DNA of 64,000 bases from Synechococcus sp. PCC 7335 (GTDB lineage: Bacteria > Cyanobacteriota > Cyanobacteriia > Phormidesmidales > Phormidesmidaceae), in assembly GCF_000155595.1 (NCBI RefSeq), contig NZ_DS989904.1, positions 1,296,854 through 1,360,853 of the forward strand, read 5' to 3'. Within the stretch, counting starts at the first letter, position 1. Each line of letters opens with the position of its first letter. The notes under the pieces were generated by a model. It had not been told where the DNA came from. It ran no database searches and saw only the letters and a program-made list of their open reading frames with translations. A program made the translations under genes and the position numbers. Positions 45,058 to 54,185 of the stretch are shown here, piece by piece.

Positions 45058-46227
45058 TTACACTGCTATCTCAGTAGCTGTTTGTCTCTGAGACCTGACA
45101 GCTTGCCTAACTATAGTGGCGGCTCGTTCAATCTCTTCTAGGCTAGTGTGTCTGCCTAATCCAAATCGCAGCGTTGCTTTAGCCTGGTCATGGCTACGCC
45201 CTAATGACTGGATAACGTGGGACGGCGCTGCCTTTAGAGAACTACAGGCCGAGCCAGATGAAATAGCGATCGCATCTCTAATCTCTAAAAGCAGCGCATT
45301 ACCATCTATTCCATCAAAGCTGATATTCAAATTATTAGGCAATCGCCGCGTAGGGTGACCATTGAGGTAGATGCCAGGGATAGCTTGCAGATGCTGCCAA
45401 AGGCGATCGCGCAAGCTCTTCAACCGCTGCGTTTCCGTCTCCATTTCTGCTACGGCCAATCTCACCGCTTCACCAAATCCCACAATCTGCGGCGGATACA
45501 ATGTACCTGAGCGGATGCCCCTTTCTTGACCGCCGCCGTGTAGCTGAGGTGAGATCTGCACCCGAGGATTCTTTCTACGAACATAAAGTGCGCCAATCCC
45601 TTTGGGGCCGTAGAGCTTATGTGCGGTCATAGAGAGCAAATCGATGTGCATCTTATCCACGTTTAGCGGTATCTTGCCAACGGCTTGGGCTGCGTCGGTA
45701 TGAAAGAGAACGCCGCGTTCACGGCACATCTCTCCAATCTTTTTAATCGGCTGCAGCACGCCAATCTCATTATTCGCAGTCATCACTGAGACCAAAATGG
45801 TATCGGGCCTAAAGGCATCTGCTAGCGCCTGTAACTCGACTAATCCATCAGGCTGAACCGATAGATAAGTTATCTCAAACCCCAAGGTTTCTAGATAGCG
45901 ACAGGGCTCTAGAACGGCGCTATGCTCTGTCTGCACTGTGATCAAATGTCGACCTGTGCTCATATAGGATTCGGCTACGCCTTTAATCGCGAGATTGTTT
46001 GCTTCGGTGGCACCACTGGTGAAGACAATCTCAACGGGATCGGCTGCGATCACCTCTGCCAAAATCTTTCTTGCTTGTCCTACGCTTGCCTCTGCTTCCC
46101 ATCCGTAGCTATGGTTCAGGCTACTCGGATTGCCAAAATAGTCAGTAAAGAAAGGCAGCATCGCCGACAGTACCTGCGGATCGACGGGTGTAGTCGCGTT
46201 GCAATCCAGATAAATTGGCCTAGACAT
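45058..46227 (-). CDS. cysteine desulfurase, NifS/IscS family
   Basis: A PLP enzyme that takes sulfur from cysteine for iron-sulfur clusters and thio-cofactors. 389 residues with YLDCNATTPVDP at the N-terminus, the FTSGATEANNLAI block, PLP lysine in MTAHKLYGPKG and the catalytic persulfide cysteine in AISSGSACSS. The long loop before that Cys places it in group I (NifS/IscS) rather than SufS. The small gene upstream on the same strand ends 20 bp before this ATG. No scaffold genes are adjacent. Confidence 0.95.
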   Translation of the reverse strand: MSRPIYLDCNATTPVDPQVLSAMLPFFTDYFGNPSSLNHSYGWEAEASVGQARKILAEVIAADPVEIVFTSGATEANNLAIKGVAESYMSTGRHLITVQTEHSAVLEPCRYLETLGFEITYLSVQPDGLVELQALADAFRPDTILVSVMTANNEIGVLQPIKKIGEMCRERGVLFHTDAAQAVGKIPLNVDKMHIDLLSMTAHKLYGPKGIGALYVRRKNPRVQISPQLHGGGQERGIRSGTLYPPQIVGFGEAVRLAVAEMETETQRLKSLRDRLWQHLQAIPGIYLNGHPTRRLPNNLNISFDGIDGNALLLEIRDAIAISSGSACSSLKAAPSHVIQSLGRSHDQAKATLRFGLGRHTSLEEIERAATIVRQAVRSQRQTATEIAV

Positions 46228-46246
46228 ACCTTATTCAACAAATTCG

Positions 46247-46366
46247 TTATTCTCTAACCCTTGCAAAAAGATAGCCTGCATAGTCATCTTCGTTGGGATT
46301 GGTGACAATCAGCGCACCTCCTACGGCTAACAAAGATAAAAGTGCAAGCGAAGCGCCAAGTTTCAT
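46247..46366 (-). CDS. small membrane protein, possibly a truncated DUF4359-type protein
   Basis: 39 residues from ATG 46366: MKLGASLALLSLLAVGGALI then VTNPNEDDYAGYLFARVRE. One N-terminal membrane or signal segment is followed by NP..DDY, which recalls the start of DUF4359 proteins, but those are about three times longer. It may be a shortened remnant or a genuine mini-protein. The frame is open to 46459, but that part overlaps the divergent gene start. No strong ribosome-binding site. Confidence 0.4.
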   Translation of the reverse strand: MKLGASLALLSLLAVGGALIVTNPNEDDYAGYLFARVRE

Positions 46367-46441
46367 GGCGAGTATTAAGGTTAGATCAGTCACCTTACTG
46401 TAACGTTTCGGTGGAAAAGACCGCATTTCGAAGCTTAGCCT

Positions 46442-47005
46442 ATGAATACCCCGGCTCATGCCATATTTAATCTTGCCTTGCTGAGCCGCAAGCAGAAGCC
46501 GCAGTGGAATCCGCTGATCATTTGGGGGGCGTTGATTCCCGATTTGGCGATGTTTGGCTTCTATTTCTGGCTAAAGTTTGTCGTAGATCTGCCAGAGTCG
46601 CAGATCTGGCGAACGGAATATTACAGACCCGCCTGGCAACTCCTTTTTGACTTTTTTAATTCCATTCCGCTAGCTTTGCTAGGAATTGGCGTTATGGTCT
46701 ATGCCAAACGCACTGGCATCGCGCTGTTGTTTTCTAGCATTGTGCTGCACTGCTTAGAAGATCTGCCCGTACATAATGATGATGCCCATCGCCACTTTTG
46801 GCCGCTAAGTAATTTCCGCTTTGAGAGTCCGGTGTCGTATTGGGACCCAACTTACTACGGAGATATCGTTAGTCGATTGGAAATAGTGCTAATGCTGGTA
46901 GCGAGTGTGTATGTGTTTGGTAAAGTGCGATCGCGTTGGACAAAAGCACTCCTCGTGATAGCAAACCTACTGCCTCTAGCGGCCTATCTTTATTTCACGA
47001 GCTGA
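46442..47005 (+). CDS. membrane protein, YdjM-like metal-dependent hydrolase type
   Basis: 187 residues with about five hydrophobic segments. It starts MNTPAHAIFNLALL and has conserved-looking His/Asp sites (H6, IPDLAMF, HCLEDLPVHNDDAHRHFWPLS), the pattern of the YdjM/DUF457 family of membrane-bound putative metal-dependent hydrolases. The catalytic role of that family is predicted rather than shown. It is divergent from the cysteine desulfurase side and convergent with priA. Confidence 0.7.
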   Translation: MNTPAHAIFNLALLSRKQKPQWNPLIIWGALIPDLAMFGFYFWLKFVVDLPESQIWRTEYYRPAWQLLFDFFNSIPLALLGIGVMVYAKRTGIALLFSSIVLHCLEDLPVHNDDAHRHFWPLSNFRFESPVSYWDPTYYGDIVSRLEIVLMLVASVYVFGKVRSRWTKALLVIANLLPLAAYLYFTS

Positions 47006-47054
47006 GGACACTTCTATGGGGCAGACTTATGGGTCAGACTGAGCAGCCTCCATC

Positions 47055-47082
47055 CCAAACAGCTTAAGCCAAACAGCTCAAG
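47055..47082. repeat. 14-bp tandem doublet (one mismatch) at the priA 3' end
   Basis: CCAAACAGCTTAAG (47055-47068) is followed by CCAAACAGCTCAAG (47069-47082). The second copy overlaps the priA stop at 47078. Confidence 0.85.
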
Positions 47083-49777
47083 ACAGATTCAGCGGATCAA
47101 CGTCAATCGTCAAGCTAATTCCTTTGGGGGGCCGCAAACGAGTCAGATTAGGCAGAGGCGCTTTGGGCGCGAGCTTTAGCAAAATGTGCCAGCGATAGCG
47201 CCGGGCCACTCGGTGGATTGGGGCAGGGACTGGACCTAGTAGTTCGTAGCTAGCGGCGGTGTTCTTGTCTGTGGCTTCTAGCGGTGTCACTTCTAGATTG
47301 ATAGCTTCTAGCTTATCCGCTAGCCTAGCGGCGGCCTTTTCTACGGTCTCAGGCTCTAGCCCACTGAGCCGTAGCAGAATCAAACGGCCAAAAGGAGGAT
47401 ACTGAAGCTCAGCGCGATCGCGTAACTCTTGCTGCAAAAACTGCTCGTACTGGTCTATCATCTGCGGCTTTATCGCTTGTTGTTTTGCCATTGGCTTCTT
47501 TTCAAGCTGAGGCATAGAGATTCCTTGTTCATCCTCGGTGCTAGAGCCCCTTAGGGCCTGAATTACCGCATTCTCTGGGCTATAGGTTTGCACGATTACC
47601 CGTCCTGGCTGCTCACCTCTGCCGGCCCTACCTGCTACCTGAGTCAGCGTCTGATATGCTCGCTCGCTCGCCCGAAAATCTGGCATAAATAGCAATCCGT
47701 CTGCCGCAATGACGCCCACTAAAACCACCTGTGGTAGATCAATCCCCTTAGTGAGCATTTGGGTGCCTACCAGCAGATTCGCTTCCCCTCTAGCAAACCG
47801 GGCTAACAACGCTCGATGCGCACCCTTATTCCGAGTCGTGTCACTATCAAAACGAATGCACTTTATCTGCGGTAGGTATTTAGCTAGATCATTGACCACC
47901 CGTTGGGTACCGCTGCCAAACTTCTTGAGATAGGGGGATAGACACTTAGGGCACTTACTTGGGTGAGCTTGGCTAACCCCACAGTAGTGACACTGCAATC
48001 GAGCTGCCGCTTCAGCATGAGTCTGGTGATATGACAGTGACACATCACAGTTAGGACATTCCATGACATGACCGCAGCTACGGCAAGACACAAAGCTGCT
48101 ATGTCCTCGCCGATGGATGAACAAAATCCCTTGGTTTCCTGTTTCAACTAAAGTCTCTAAGGCAGTTTGCAATGTTCGACTAAAGATGGTCCGATTGCCC
48201 TCGTGTAGTTCCTTACGCATATCGACGATCTCGATTGGGGGAAGCGGTTGGGCGTGGACGCGGGTGGGAAGGCAGAGGTAGTGGCCTCGGCGAGGTATCT
48301 GAGATGGGGTAGAGCCTAGCAGCCTAGCAGAGTCTGGGAACTCTCCTTCCACAGAATCGTTCGGTTGAGGCAAAGGGGCAGGGAGTGGTTTGAATCGTAT
48401 CCAGGTTTCTAGTGAAGGCGTGGCTGAGCCTAGAACCAGCGGACAGTTTTCTAATTCTGCGCGCCATCTGGCTACTAGGCCAGCATGGTAGCAGGGCATC
48501 GGCTGGTCTTGTTTGAAGCTGCTGTCGTGCTCTTCGTCCAAAATGATGATGCCAATATTTGGCAGCGGGGCAAAGACGGCTGAGCGAGTGCCGATGATGA
48601 TTTGTGGCTCACCCGATAGCATCTGCCGCCAGGTGTCGTAACGTTCCCCTTCGGAAAGGCCACTGTGGTAGACACAGACTAACTCTCCAAAGCGACTTCG
48701 AAAGCGGTCGGTCAGCTGTGGTGTTAGACCAATTTCAGGAACGAGGACAAGCGCTGACTTTCTGGCCTGAACATGAGGCGCGATCGCCTGCAAGTATACT
48801 TCTGTCTTGCCTGATCCAGTGACACCGTGTAGTAGCACTTCTTCATATCCCTGGATCTGTTGAATCTGAGAGAGTGCCGCCGACTGGTCTTGAGTCAGCT
48901 GTTTGGGCTGATCAGGTAAGGCGGTTGAATGACTACTTGAGCGCAGCCTCTCTCTTGGCGCAATGACTAAATAGCCTAGCGCCTCAATCTTTTTCAAGGT
49001 TTGGCTTGTCGTCTTTAACTGCTGAAGGGCGTCACTTAGCCATAGCTCGCCGCCGCATCGTGCCAAACCGTGAACTAATTCTTGCTGACGAGCGGTGAGT
49101 CCTGATGCTGGCGACTCGATAGTACGAGTGAGAAAGACTGCCTGACGTTTTTGAGGTTGAGGCGATCGGGGCGTTGCTAGATAGCTCTCTACCCACCCCA
49201 AGCGTAGTAGCTGTTGCAAGGCTTGAGTGGCCGTTCCTGTTCGCCTGGGCGCTCTGATCTTTTGCTTTAGATATTGCCAGCTATAGTCTTTTGTTTCTGA
49301 ATTATTCAGAGTTTCTATTAAGAGAAGTGCTGATTGAGAGAGCTTTGACTGATAGCCAGATAGCTTGACAGTCTCTGAAGATATTGATTGACAGAGTCTG
49401 ACTCGGCGTTGTGTTCTAGACAACAATCCAGGAGGTAATGCTGCCCGCACAATTCTAATTAATGGTGTTTGATAGTAGTCTTCGACACGGATTAATAACT
49501 GCCAATATCCTTTAGTAAAGAAGGCCTTGTTGATAACGCTTTCAATTGGTTTGATAGCCTCAGCAGACACCTGATTGGGCAGACAGGTAAGTATACGAAT
49601 AACAACTCCACCTATCAGCTGAGCCCCAAAGGGAACCCCGACGATATCACCTGAGCTGACTACCAGCTCCGAAGGAACACGGTATATATATGTATCAAAA
49701 GCCCTATTGGCAGTCCCAGGACAATCCACCAAAACGTCGGCCCACATAGTCTTAACCTTTTGCTCGGTTTGATCCAT
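47078..49777 (-). CDS. priA: primosomal protein N', replication restart helicase PriA
   Basis: PriA recognises abandoned forks and reloads the replisome. 899 residues. The N-terminal 3'-binding domain (ADVLVDCPGTANRAFDTYIY) is followed by an extended winged-helix region, then the helicase core: HGVTGSGKTEVYL (Walker A), DEEHDSSFKQ (motif II), GSATPSLETW (motif III), the zinc-binding Cys clusters (CRSCGHVMECPNCDVSL and the CHYCG/CPKC pair), GTQMLTKGIDLPQV (motif V) and QVAGRAGRG (motif VI). Insertions make it longer than E. coli PriA (732), as usual in cyanobacteria. ATG 49777 is used; an internal ATG 30 bp in is possible. Confidence 0.96.
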   Translation of the reverse strand: MDQTEQKVKTMWADVLVDCPGTANRAFDTYIYRVPSELVVSSGDIVGVPFGAQLIGGVVIRILTCLPNQVSAEAIKPIESVINKAFFTKGYWQLLIRVEDYYQTPLIRIVRAALPPGLLSRTQRRVRLCQSISSETVKLSGYQSKLSQSALLLIETLNNSETKDYSWQYLKQKIRAPRRTGTATQALQQLLRLGWVESYLATPRSPQPQKRQAVFLTRTIESPASGLTARQQELVHGLARCGGELWLSDALQQLKTTSQTLKKIEALGYLVIAPRERLRSSSHSTALPDQPKQLTQDQSAALSQIQQIQGYEEVLLHGVTGSGKTEVYLQAIAPHVQARKSALVLVPEIGLTPQLTDRFRSRFGELVCVYHSGLSEGERYDTWRQMLSGEPQIIIGTRSAVFAPLPNIGIIILDEEHDSSFKQDQPMPCYHAGLVARWRAELENCPLVLGSATPSLETWIRFKPLPAPLPQPNDSVEGEFPDSARLLGSTPSQIPRRGHYLCLPTRVHAQPLPPIEIVDMRKELHEGNRTIFSRTLQTALETLVETGNQGILFIHRRGHSSFVSCRSCGHVMECPNCDVSLSYHQTHAEAAARLQCHYCGVSQAHPSKCPKCLSPYLKKFGSGTQRVVNDLAKYLPQIKCIRFDSDTTRNKGAHRALLARFARGEANLLVGTQMLTKGIDLPQVVLVGVIAADGLLFMPDFRASERAYQTLTQVAGRAGRGEQPGRVIVQTYSPENAVIQALRGSSTEDEQGISMPQLEKKPMAKQQAIKPQMIDQYEQFLQQELRDRAELQYPPFGRLILLRLSGLEPETVEKAAARLADKLEAINLEVTPLEATDKNTAASYELLGPVPAPIHRVARRYRWHILLKLAPKAPLPNLTRLRPPKGISLTIDVDPLNLS

Positions 49778-50116
49778 GAACTAAAAGTAGTCAAATAGAT
49801 TGAAGATAGTAAAACCGAATACAAAACGTGCAGAAATTACTTGACACTGCGTCGAGCAAACGAAGAATTAGATATTATGAGAGCCAAAAACGAAACGTAA
49901 CAATAAAACCAAAAACCCACCTATTAAGCTTTCTGGGGTTTTGCCTAGATAAGCAACCACTCGTTAGAAAAAACGTCTTAATGATGGATTGCTATAGTAA
50001 GCGGTAATTGCACCTAAAGAAAGACATATATACGTAAGAATATAAACGTAGAAGCGTACAGTTCAGAAAGTCGTCCAGTTCAACAAGTCGTCTCTGATGT
50101 TTACCTCTTTATAAGT
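49778..50116. promoter_or_regulatory. priA / sigma factor divergent region
   Basis: 339 bp without a gene, holding the promoters for priA (-) and the sigma gene (+). AAAACCCA (49912-49919) and TGGGGTTTT (49934-49942) can pair, but nothing obvious uses it as a terminator. CAGTTCAGAAAGTCGTC (50059-50075) is followed by a 15/17-identical copy (50076-50092), just before the sigma gene. Confidence 0.4.
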
Positions 50117-51520
50117 ATGACAGCCTCAAAATCTTCTAACATCAGTCCAACTAAGTTGGGTGCAAGCTCGACTACCGTCGTCGGTCCAGCTGTCGCACCA
50201 GAGCAGATAGACAACGATCTTTCTTCGGCCAGTGTCCTCATCCGGCAAGAAAGCCGTAGACAGGGATCTAGTGATAGCCACAGTGAAAGTCTATTGCTAA
50301 AAATTTGGAATGCTAGTGATGATGACTCAGATGACGATGACGACAATCAGTATGCTGACTCGACTACTCTTTTAGATGTAGACGAAGATGAAGAGAGCGA
50401 TGATCTAGATGATGATTTGGAAAGTAGCGATCTCGACGACTTAGACGATCAGGCAATTCCAGAAGTGGGCGTTTTAGAGTCTGATGCGGCTATAGACGGC
50501 TCGGATGCTATCCAGTATTCTGTCCAATACTCTGATAAGGCTACGGCATCTACTCGATATCGAAAAGCAGCCAACGATGATGCTGTGGGTGCTTTCTTTA
50601 AAGAGATGGCTCGCTATCCCCTTTTGCAACCAACTGAGGAGATTGAGCTGGCTAGGCAAGTTAGAATCATTGTAGAAATCGAGGACTATTCAGAAAAAGC
50701 CAGTGAAACCCTCAAACGACGTCCTACCCACGCAGAGTTAGCTACTGCCTTTGGCTATACAGAAGGGCAGCTTAGGCAAAAACTTCGTCAGGCTAGAGCT
50801 GCTAAGCGTCGAATGATACGATCAAACCTGCGTTTAGTTGTCTCAATCGCTAAGCGCTATTTGAACCGAGGCGTCCCATTTCTCGATTTAATTCAAGAAG
50901 GTGCGTTAGGTCTTAATCGCGCTGCTGAAAAGTTTGATCCCGACAAAGGATACAAGTTCTCTACCTACGCTTACTGGTGGATTCGACAGGGCATCACTCG
51001 AACTATTGCGAATGATGCACGTACTATTCGTCTGCCGATCCATATTGTTGAAAAGCTCAACAAGCTGAAGAAAGCTCAGCGTGAACTACGAAAAGAGCTA
51101 CAGCGCACGCCTACTGAAGTAGAAGTCGCTGCTGCATTAGAGATGACCCCTGAGCAGCTACGCACGTTGCAGCAGGTTCAAAGAAAGTCTCTGTCTTTGA
51201 ATCATCGAGTAGGCAAAGGCGAAGATACTGAGCTAATGGAGCTGTTGGAAGATGGCAATTCTCTCTCTCCCGAATCGCAGATTAGCGAATCGATGATGCG
51301 TCAAGAGATCTCGGATGTGCTCACCGAGGTGCTCACAGAAAGAGAAAAGGAGATTATCGCTTTACGCTATGGCCTAACGACTGGAGAAACCCATACGCTC
51401 GAAGAGGTTGGTGGAATTTTTCAACTTTCGAGGGAAAGGGTCAGACAGATTCAAACTAAAGCTATGAGAAAGTTGCGTCGACCCCAAGTCGCTGCTCGGC
51501 TAAAGAATTGGCTGAGATGA
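50117..51520 (+). CDS. sigC: RNA polymerase sigma-70 factor, group 2, SigC-like
   Basis: 467 residues. After a ~145-residue acidic, Ser-rich N-terminus come region 1.2 (DAVGAFFKEMARYPLLQPTEEIELA), region 2 (NLRLVVSIAKRYLNRGVPFLDLIQEG then YKFSTYAYWWIRQGITR), region 3 (RLPIHIVEKLNKLKKAQREL) and region 4 (REKEIIALRYGL, LEEVGGIFQLSRERVRQIQ). The region 1.2 sequence FFKEMARYPLL is what I associate with cyanobacterial SigC, but the letter is from memory. Group 2 sigma factors are non-essential and respond to nutrients, temperature or stationary phase. A HAD gene follows 49 bp downstream. Confidence 0.9.
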   Translation: MTASKSSNISPTKLGASSTTVVGPAVAPEQIDNDLSSASVLIRQESRRQGSSDSHSESLLLKIWNASDDDSDDDDDNQYADSTTLLDVDEDEESDDLDDDLESSDLDDLDDQAIPEVGVLESDAAIDGSDAIQYSVQYSDKATASTRYRKAANDDAVGAFFKEMARYPLLQPTEEIELARQVRIIVEIEDYSEKASETLKRRPTHAELATAFGYTEGQLRQKLRQARAAKRRMIRSNLRLVVSIAKRYLNRGVPFLDLIQEGALGLNRAAEKFDPDKGYKFSTYAYWWIRQGITRTIANDARTIRLPIHIVEKLNKLKKAQRELRKELQRTPTEVEVAAALEMTPEQLRTLQQVQRKSLSLNHRVGKGEDTELMELLEDGNSLSPESQISESMMRQEISDVLTEVLTEREKEIIALRYGLTTGETHTLEEVGGIFQLSRERVRQIQTKAMRKLRRPQVAARLKNWLR

Positions 51521-51569
51521 GGGCTATAAGCACACTGTCTGTAAGACTTACTGCCTAAAGGGACATGCT

Positions 51570-52355
51570 ATGGCCCCACAGGCATTAGCCGCTACTTATG
51601 GGCAACACTTTTGGCAAGATATCCGTTTGGTAGCGACGGATATGGATGGTACGTTGACCAGAGCAGGAGAATTTACGCCAGCGCTGCTAAAGGCGTTTGA
51701 ATTGCTTGGACGGCACGATATCGATGTGATGATTGTAACAGGTCGATCGGCAGGGTGGGTAAGTGCGATTGTAAACTATTTACCTGTCGTTGGTGCGATC
51801 GCCGAAAATGGGGGTCTCTACATAGACAAACAAAGTGGTGATTCTAGAATTTTATCTGATATCCCTTGCTTCAGTCAGCACCGCGATTGCCTAGAAACCC
51901 TCTTTAATCATCTACGCAAACGCTATCCTGACCTATGCCCCTCAGTTGACAACCCTTACCGCATTACTGACTGGACCTTTGATATTGATAGTCTGACTCA
52001 GCGTGATCTCGACTGGATGCACGCTACCTGTAGTGCCGAACGGATGGACTTTACTTACAGCACAGTGCAGTGTCATATCAAAGTCAAAGGCCAAGAGAAA
52101 GCGATAGGGCTAAACAAAGCGCTGCGGCAGGAATTTCCAGAGATGACAGCCACTTCGGTTGTGACCGTGGGTGATAGTCCAAACGATGCTAGCCTATTCG
52201 ACCCGGATCATTTCCCCTATTCTGTTGGCGTTGCGAATGTCTCTCACTATTTAACGGTGCTAGCGCATACGCCGACCTATATCACCACCGCACCCGAGGT
52301 GGGAGGGTTTGTTGAATTAGTGAATCAACTTACGAAGAGTAGATCAGACCTTTAA
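51570..52355 (+). CDS. HAD-superfamily hydrolase (class IIB, Cof type)
   Basis: 261 residues with motif I ATDMDGTLT (both catalytic Asp), motif II VTGR, the cap insert between (about 85-190), motif III Lys in KVKGQEKAIGLNKAL and motif IV VGDSPNDASLFDP. It is a phosphatase of a sugar phosphate or similar small molecule; the DGDSxND variant and Cof-type cap suggest sugar-phosphate specificity, but the substrate cannot be read. It probably shares a transcript with the sigma factor. Confidence 0.9.
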   Translation: MAPQALAATYGQHFWQDIRLVATDMDGTLTRAGEFTPALLKAFELLGRHDIDVMIVTGRSAGWVSAIVNYLPVVGAIAENGGLYIDKQSGDSRILSDIPCFSQHRDCLETLFNHLRKRYPDLCPSVDNPYRITDWTFDIDSLTQRDLDWMHATCSAERMDFTYSTVQCHIKVKGQEKAIGLNKALRQEFPEMTATSVVTVGDSPNDASLFDPDHFPYSVGVANVSHYLTVLAHTPTYITTAPEVGGFVELVNQLTKSRSDL

Positions 52356-52360
52356 GGAAA

Positions 52361-52406
52361 AACTGCTACGTTTCTTCAGAGGAGCGAGGAGAGAAACGCA
52401 GCAGTT
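52361..52406. terminator. bidirectional terminator between HAD and kinase-like genes
   Basis: AACTGCTACGTTTCT (52361-52375) and AGAAACGCAGCAGTT (52392-52406) pair over 15 positions with one A-C mismatch. On the minus strand Ts follow. A second small hairpin, GGTTTC/GAAACC, lies at 52495-52513 nearer the kinase gene. Confidence 0.75.
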
Positions 52407-52581
52407 CGTCACACATTGCTGATGATCCACGGCAGCTGCTATGCATCATCATACTCCTGCTCATTATGGAGATAGCTAGGCTATAGAGTTAGGCGGTTTC
52501 GAAAAATGAAACCACTCGCCTGAGCTCGCTTGCCTGTATAAGAAACCCTGACAGGACCATCAGCCCAGTACTAGCGGTGAG

Positions 52582-54159
52582 CTATTTAACAGGCGAGTTA
52601 TACCAGTCGTTTAACAAAGAAGTTAGCCAGCGAATATCTCGTTGAGTGATTGCGCCGTCGTGGATGGTTAGCTTGTAGTAGCTAGAAGATTTTTCTGTTC
52701 GATTGTGATTAGTGAGGATCCTTATCGCATTGCCGTCAGATAATGCGCTGATGTGGTAAATATTCTCTCTTTTGGCATTGACTAGATAGCTGGGCGATCG
52801 CAGCCAGTGCTTTTGGGAGATTAGTAATACGTCGTCTTTGATCTCAATATAGATGCGTCTTAGCAGCGCAATGTCTAGTTGTCGCAGTCCATTTCTCAGA
52901 AAGCGGAAGCCATAGGTAGCACCCATCATCCCTAAACCTGCTGCCGCGATCACAGCTAACCCCTTCAAACTTGACGGCATAGCTGGCGAAAAATCAAACC
53001 AATCAACCATATGCAGCGCTAAGGCTAGTAGAGCACTGCCAAATAGAAGCGGCGGTAGCGCCTGACAAGCTTGTTTTGACTGTAGGCCTGGTGGACGAAT
53101 GGTCAGTCTAAAAGCATTGAGCTTTCGCTGAGACTGAATTTTAGTGAAAAAGGGCTGATAGCGGTTACGTCCGCCCGGGGTGATGGGAACAGGCATTACC
53201 TGCGCTTTCGTGGGCTTCCAAATACGCTGCTTAAGCATCGCTAAAGGGAGATGATTGAGCGCGCCTAAGGCTTGTTTGGCAGAGGCAGGGCGATCGCATA
53301 TCTGCGGTTCGATCAGCCAGTTGAGCCACTGCTGAAAATCAGAACTAATCTTGGTACTTGCACAGGTGAATTTTACCGGTAGTCCATTACATGGCAGTTC
53401 GCCTAGATGAGAGCCCGTTATCAGATAGATCAGAGTCGCCCCTAAGCTGTACAGGTCTGAGGCAAAAGTGGCCTGGGCGCGAACCTGTTCTATGGGCACA
53501 TAGCCATAGGTTCCAACCAATGTCCCGGGCCGTTGCTCGCTAACCGGTCGCGCCGTTCCAAGATTTAACCAGGCTGCCTGAATAGTGGTTTGATGGGTAC
53601 CTGTCACTCTATTAGAGGTAGAGACAGTGATATTACTAGGTCTAATATCCCTATGGATAAGTCCTTTTTGATGAAGATGAACCAGTCCTTGCAAAAGTTG
53701 TTTAGCGATTAGGCGAACTTCAGCTTCACTGTGCTGCTTGCCTGCTGCTACCTGCTGCGCTAGGGTTTGACCTCCTCGATCAGACTGCACTAGCACTAGC
53801 GCTGTGCCTTCGGCTGTCTCTAAGCGAAAAGACTCTAAATAGCGAGGAATCGTTGGATGATCCAAAGATTTCAGCAAGTGAGTCTCTCTTTTAAAGCAGT
53901 CAATATCACTAGCGGTTGTGCTCTTTTCTAGCCTGATGGACTTGATTACAACAGAGCGATTCTGGCGTGCATCATGAGCTAGCATCTGCTGATAGCCAAA
54001 GGGTTGGCCAATCGGTCGCAAATCTTCGTAACGCCCATCTAAGCGTTCCGTAATAACCGAGTTAGAAGAAAAGATAGCCATTGCTGACAGTTGAAGAAAA
54101 CTTGCTTTGATTGTTCCCAACCTAATTTTTTGAGGAACGTTCGGGCTAACTTTTTCCAT
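52582..54159 (-). CDS. serine/threonine protein kinase homologue lacking the DFG aspartate; C-terminal membrane region
   Basis: 525 residues (ATG 54159; ATG 54081, MAIFSSNS, is an alternative). The N-terminal kinase domain (about 40-315) has the ATP lysine in VVIKSI (K73), a probable helix-C Glu (E92) and the catalytic loop HRDIRPSNI (D171, N176). The DFG position reads N199-L-G in LNLGTAR, and the glycine-rich loop (RPIGQPFGYQQ) is degenerate. An APE-like VPIE follows, then SDLYSLGATLIYLITG. After the kinase come a basic linker and two hydrophobic segments (about 375-425), then a beta-rich C-terminal domain. Loss of the Mg-binding Asp suggests a pseudokinase or a weak kinase. Confidence 0.88.
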   Translation of the reverse strand: MEKVSPNVPQKIRLGTIKASFLQLSAMAIFSSNSVITERLDGRYEDLRPIGQPFGYQQMLAHDARQNRSVVIKSIRLEKSTTASDIDCFKRETHLLKSLDHPTIPRYLESFRLETAEGTALVLVQSDRGGQTLAQQVAAGKQHSEAEVRLIAKQLLQGLVHLHQKGLIHRDIRPSNITVSTSNRVTGTHQTTIQAAWLNLGTARPVSEQRPGTLVGTYGYVPIEQVRAQATFASDLYSLGATLIYLITGSHLGELPCNGLPVKFTCASTKISSDFQQWLNWLIEPQICDRPASAKQALGALNHLPLAMLKQRIWKPTKAQVMPVPITPGGRNRYQPFFTKIQSQRKLNAFRLTIRPPGLQSKQACQALPPLLFGSALLALALHMVDWFDFSPAMPSSLKGLAVIAAAGLGMMGATYGFRFLRNGLRQLDIALLRRIYIEIKDDVLLISQKHWLRSPSYLVNAKRENIYHISALSDGNAIRILTNHNRTEKSSSYYKLTIHDGAITQRDIRWLTSLLNDWYNSPVK

Positions 54160-54185
54160 TCATGCGTAAAGATATGTAACCAGGT

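Noticed and set aside
49912-49942. Hairpin AAAACCCA/TGGGGTTTT upstream of the sigma factor gene
   Set aside because: Looks like a terminator, but no gene ends here and no convincing promoter for a small RNA precedes it.
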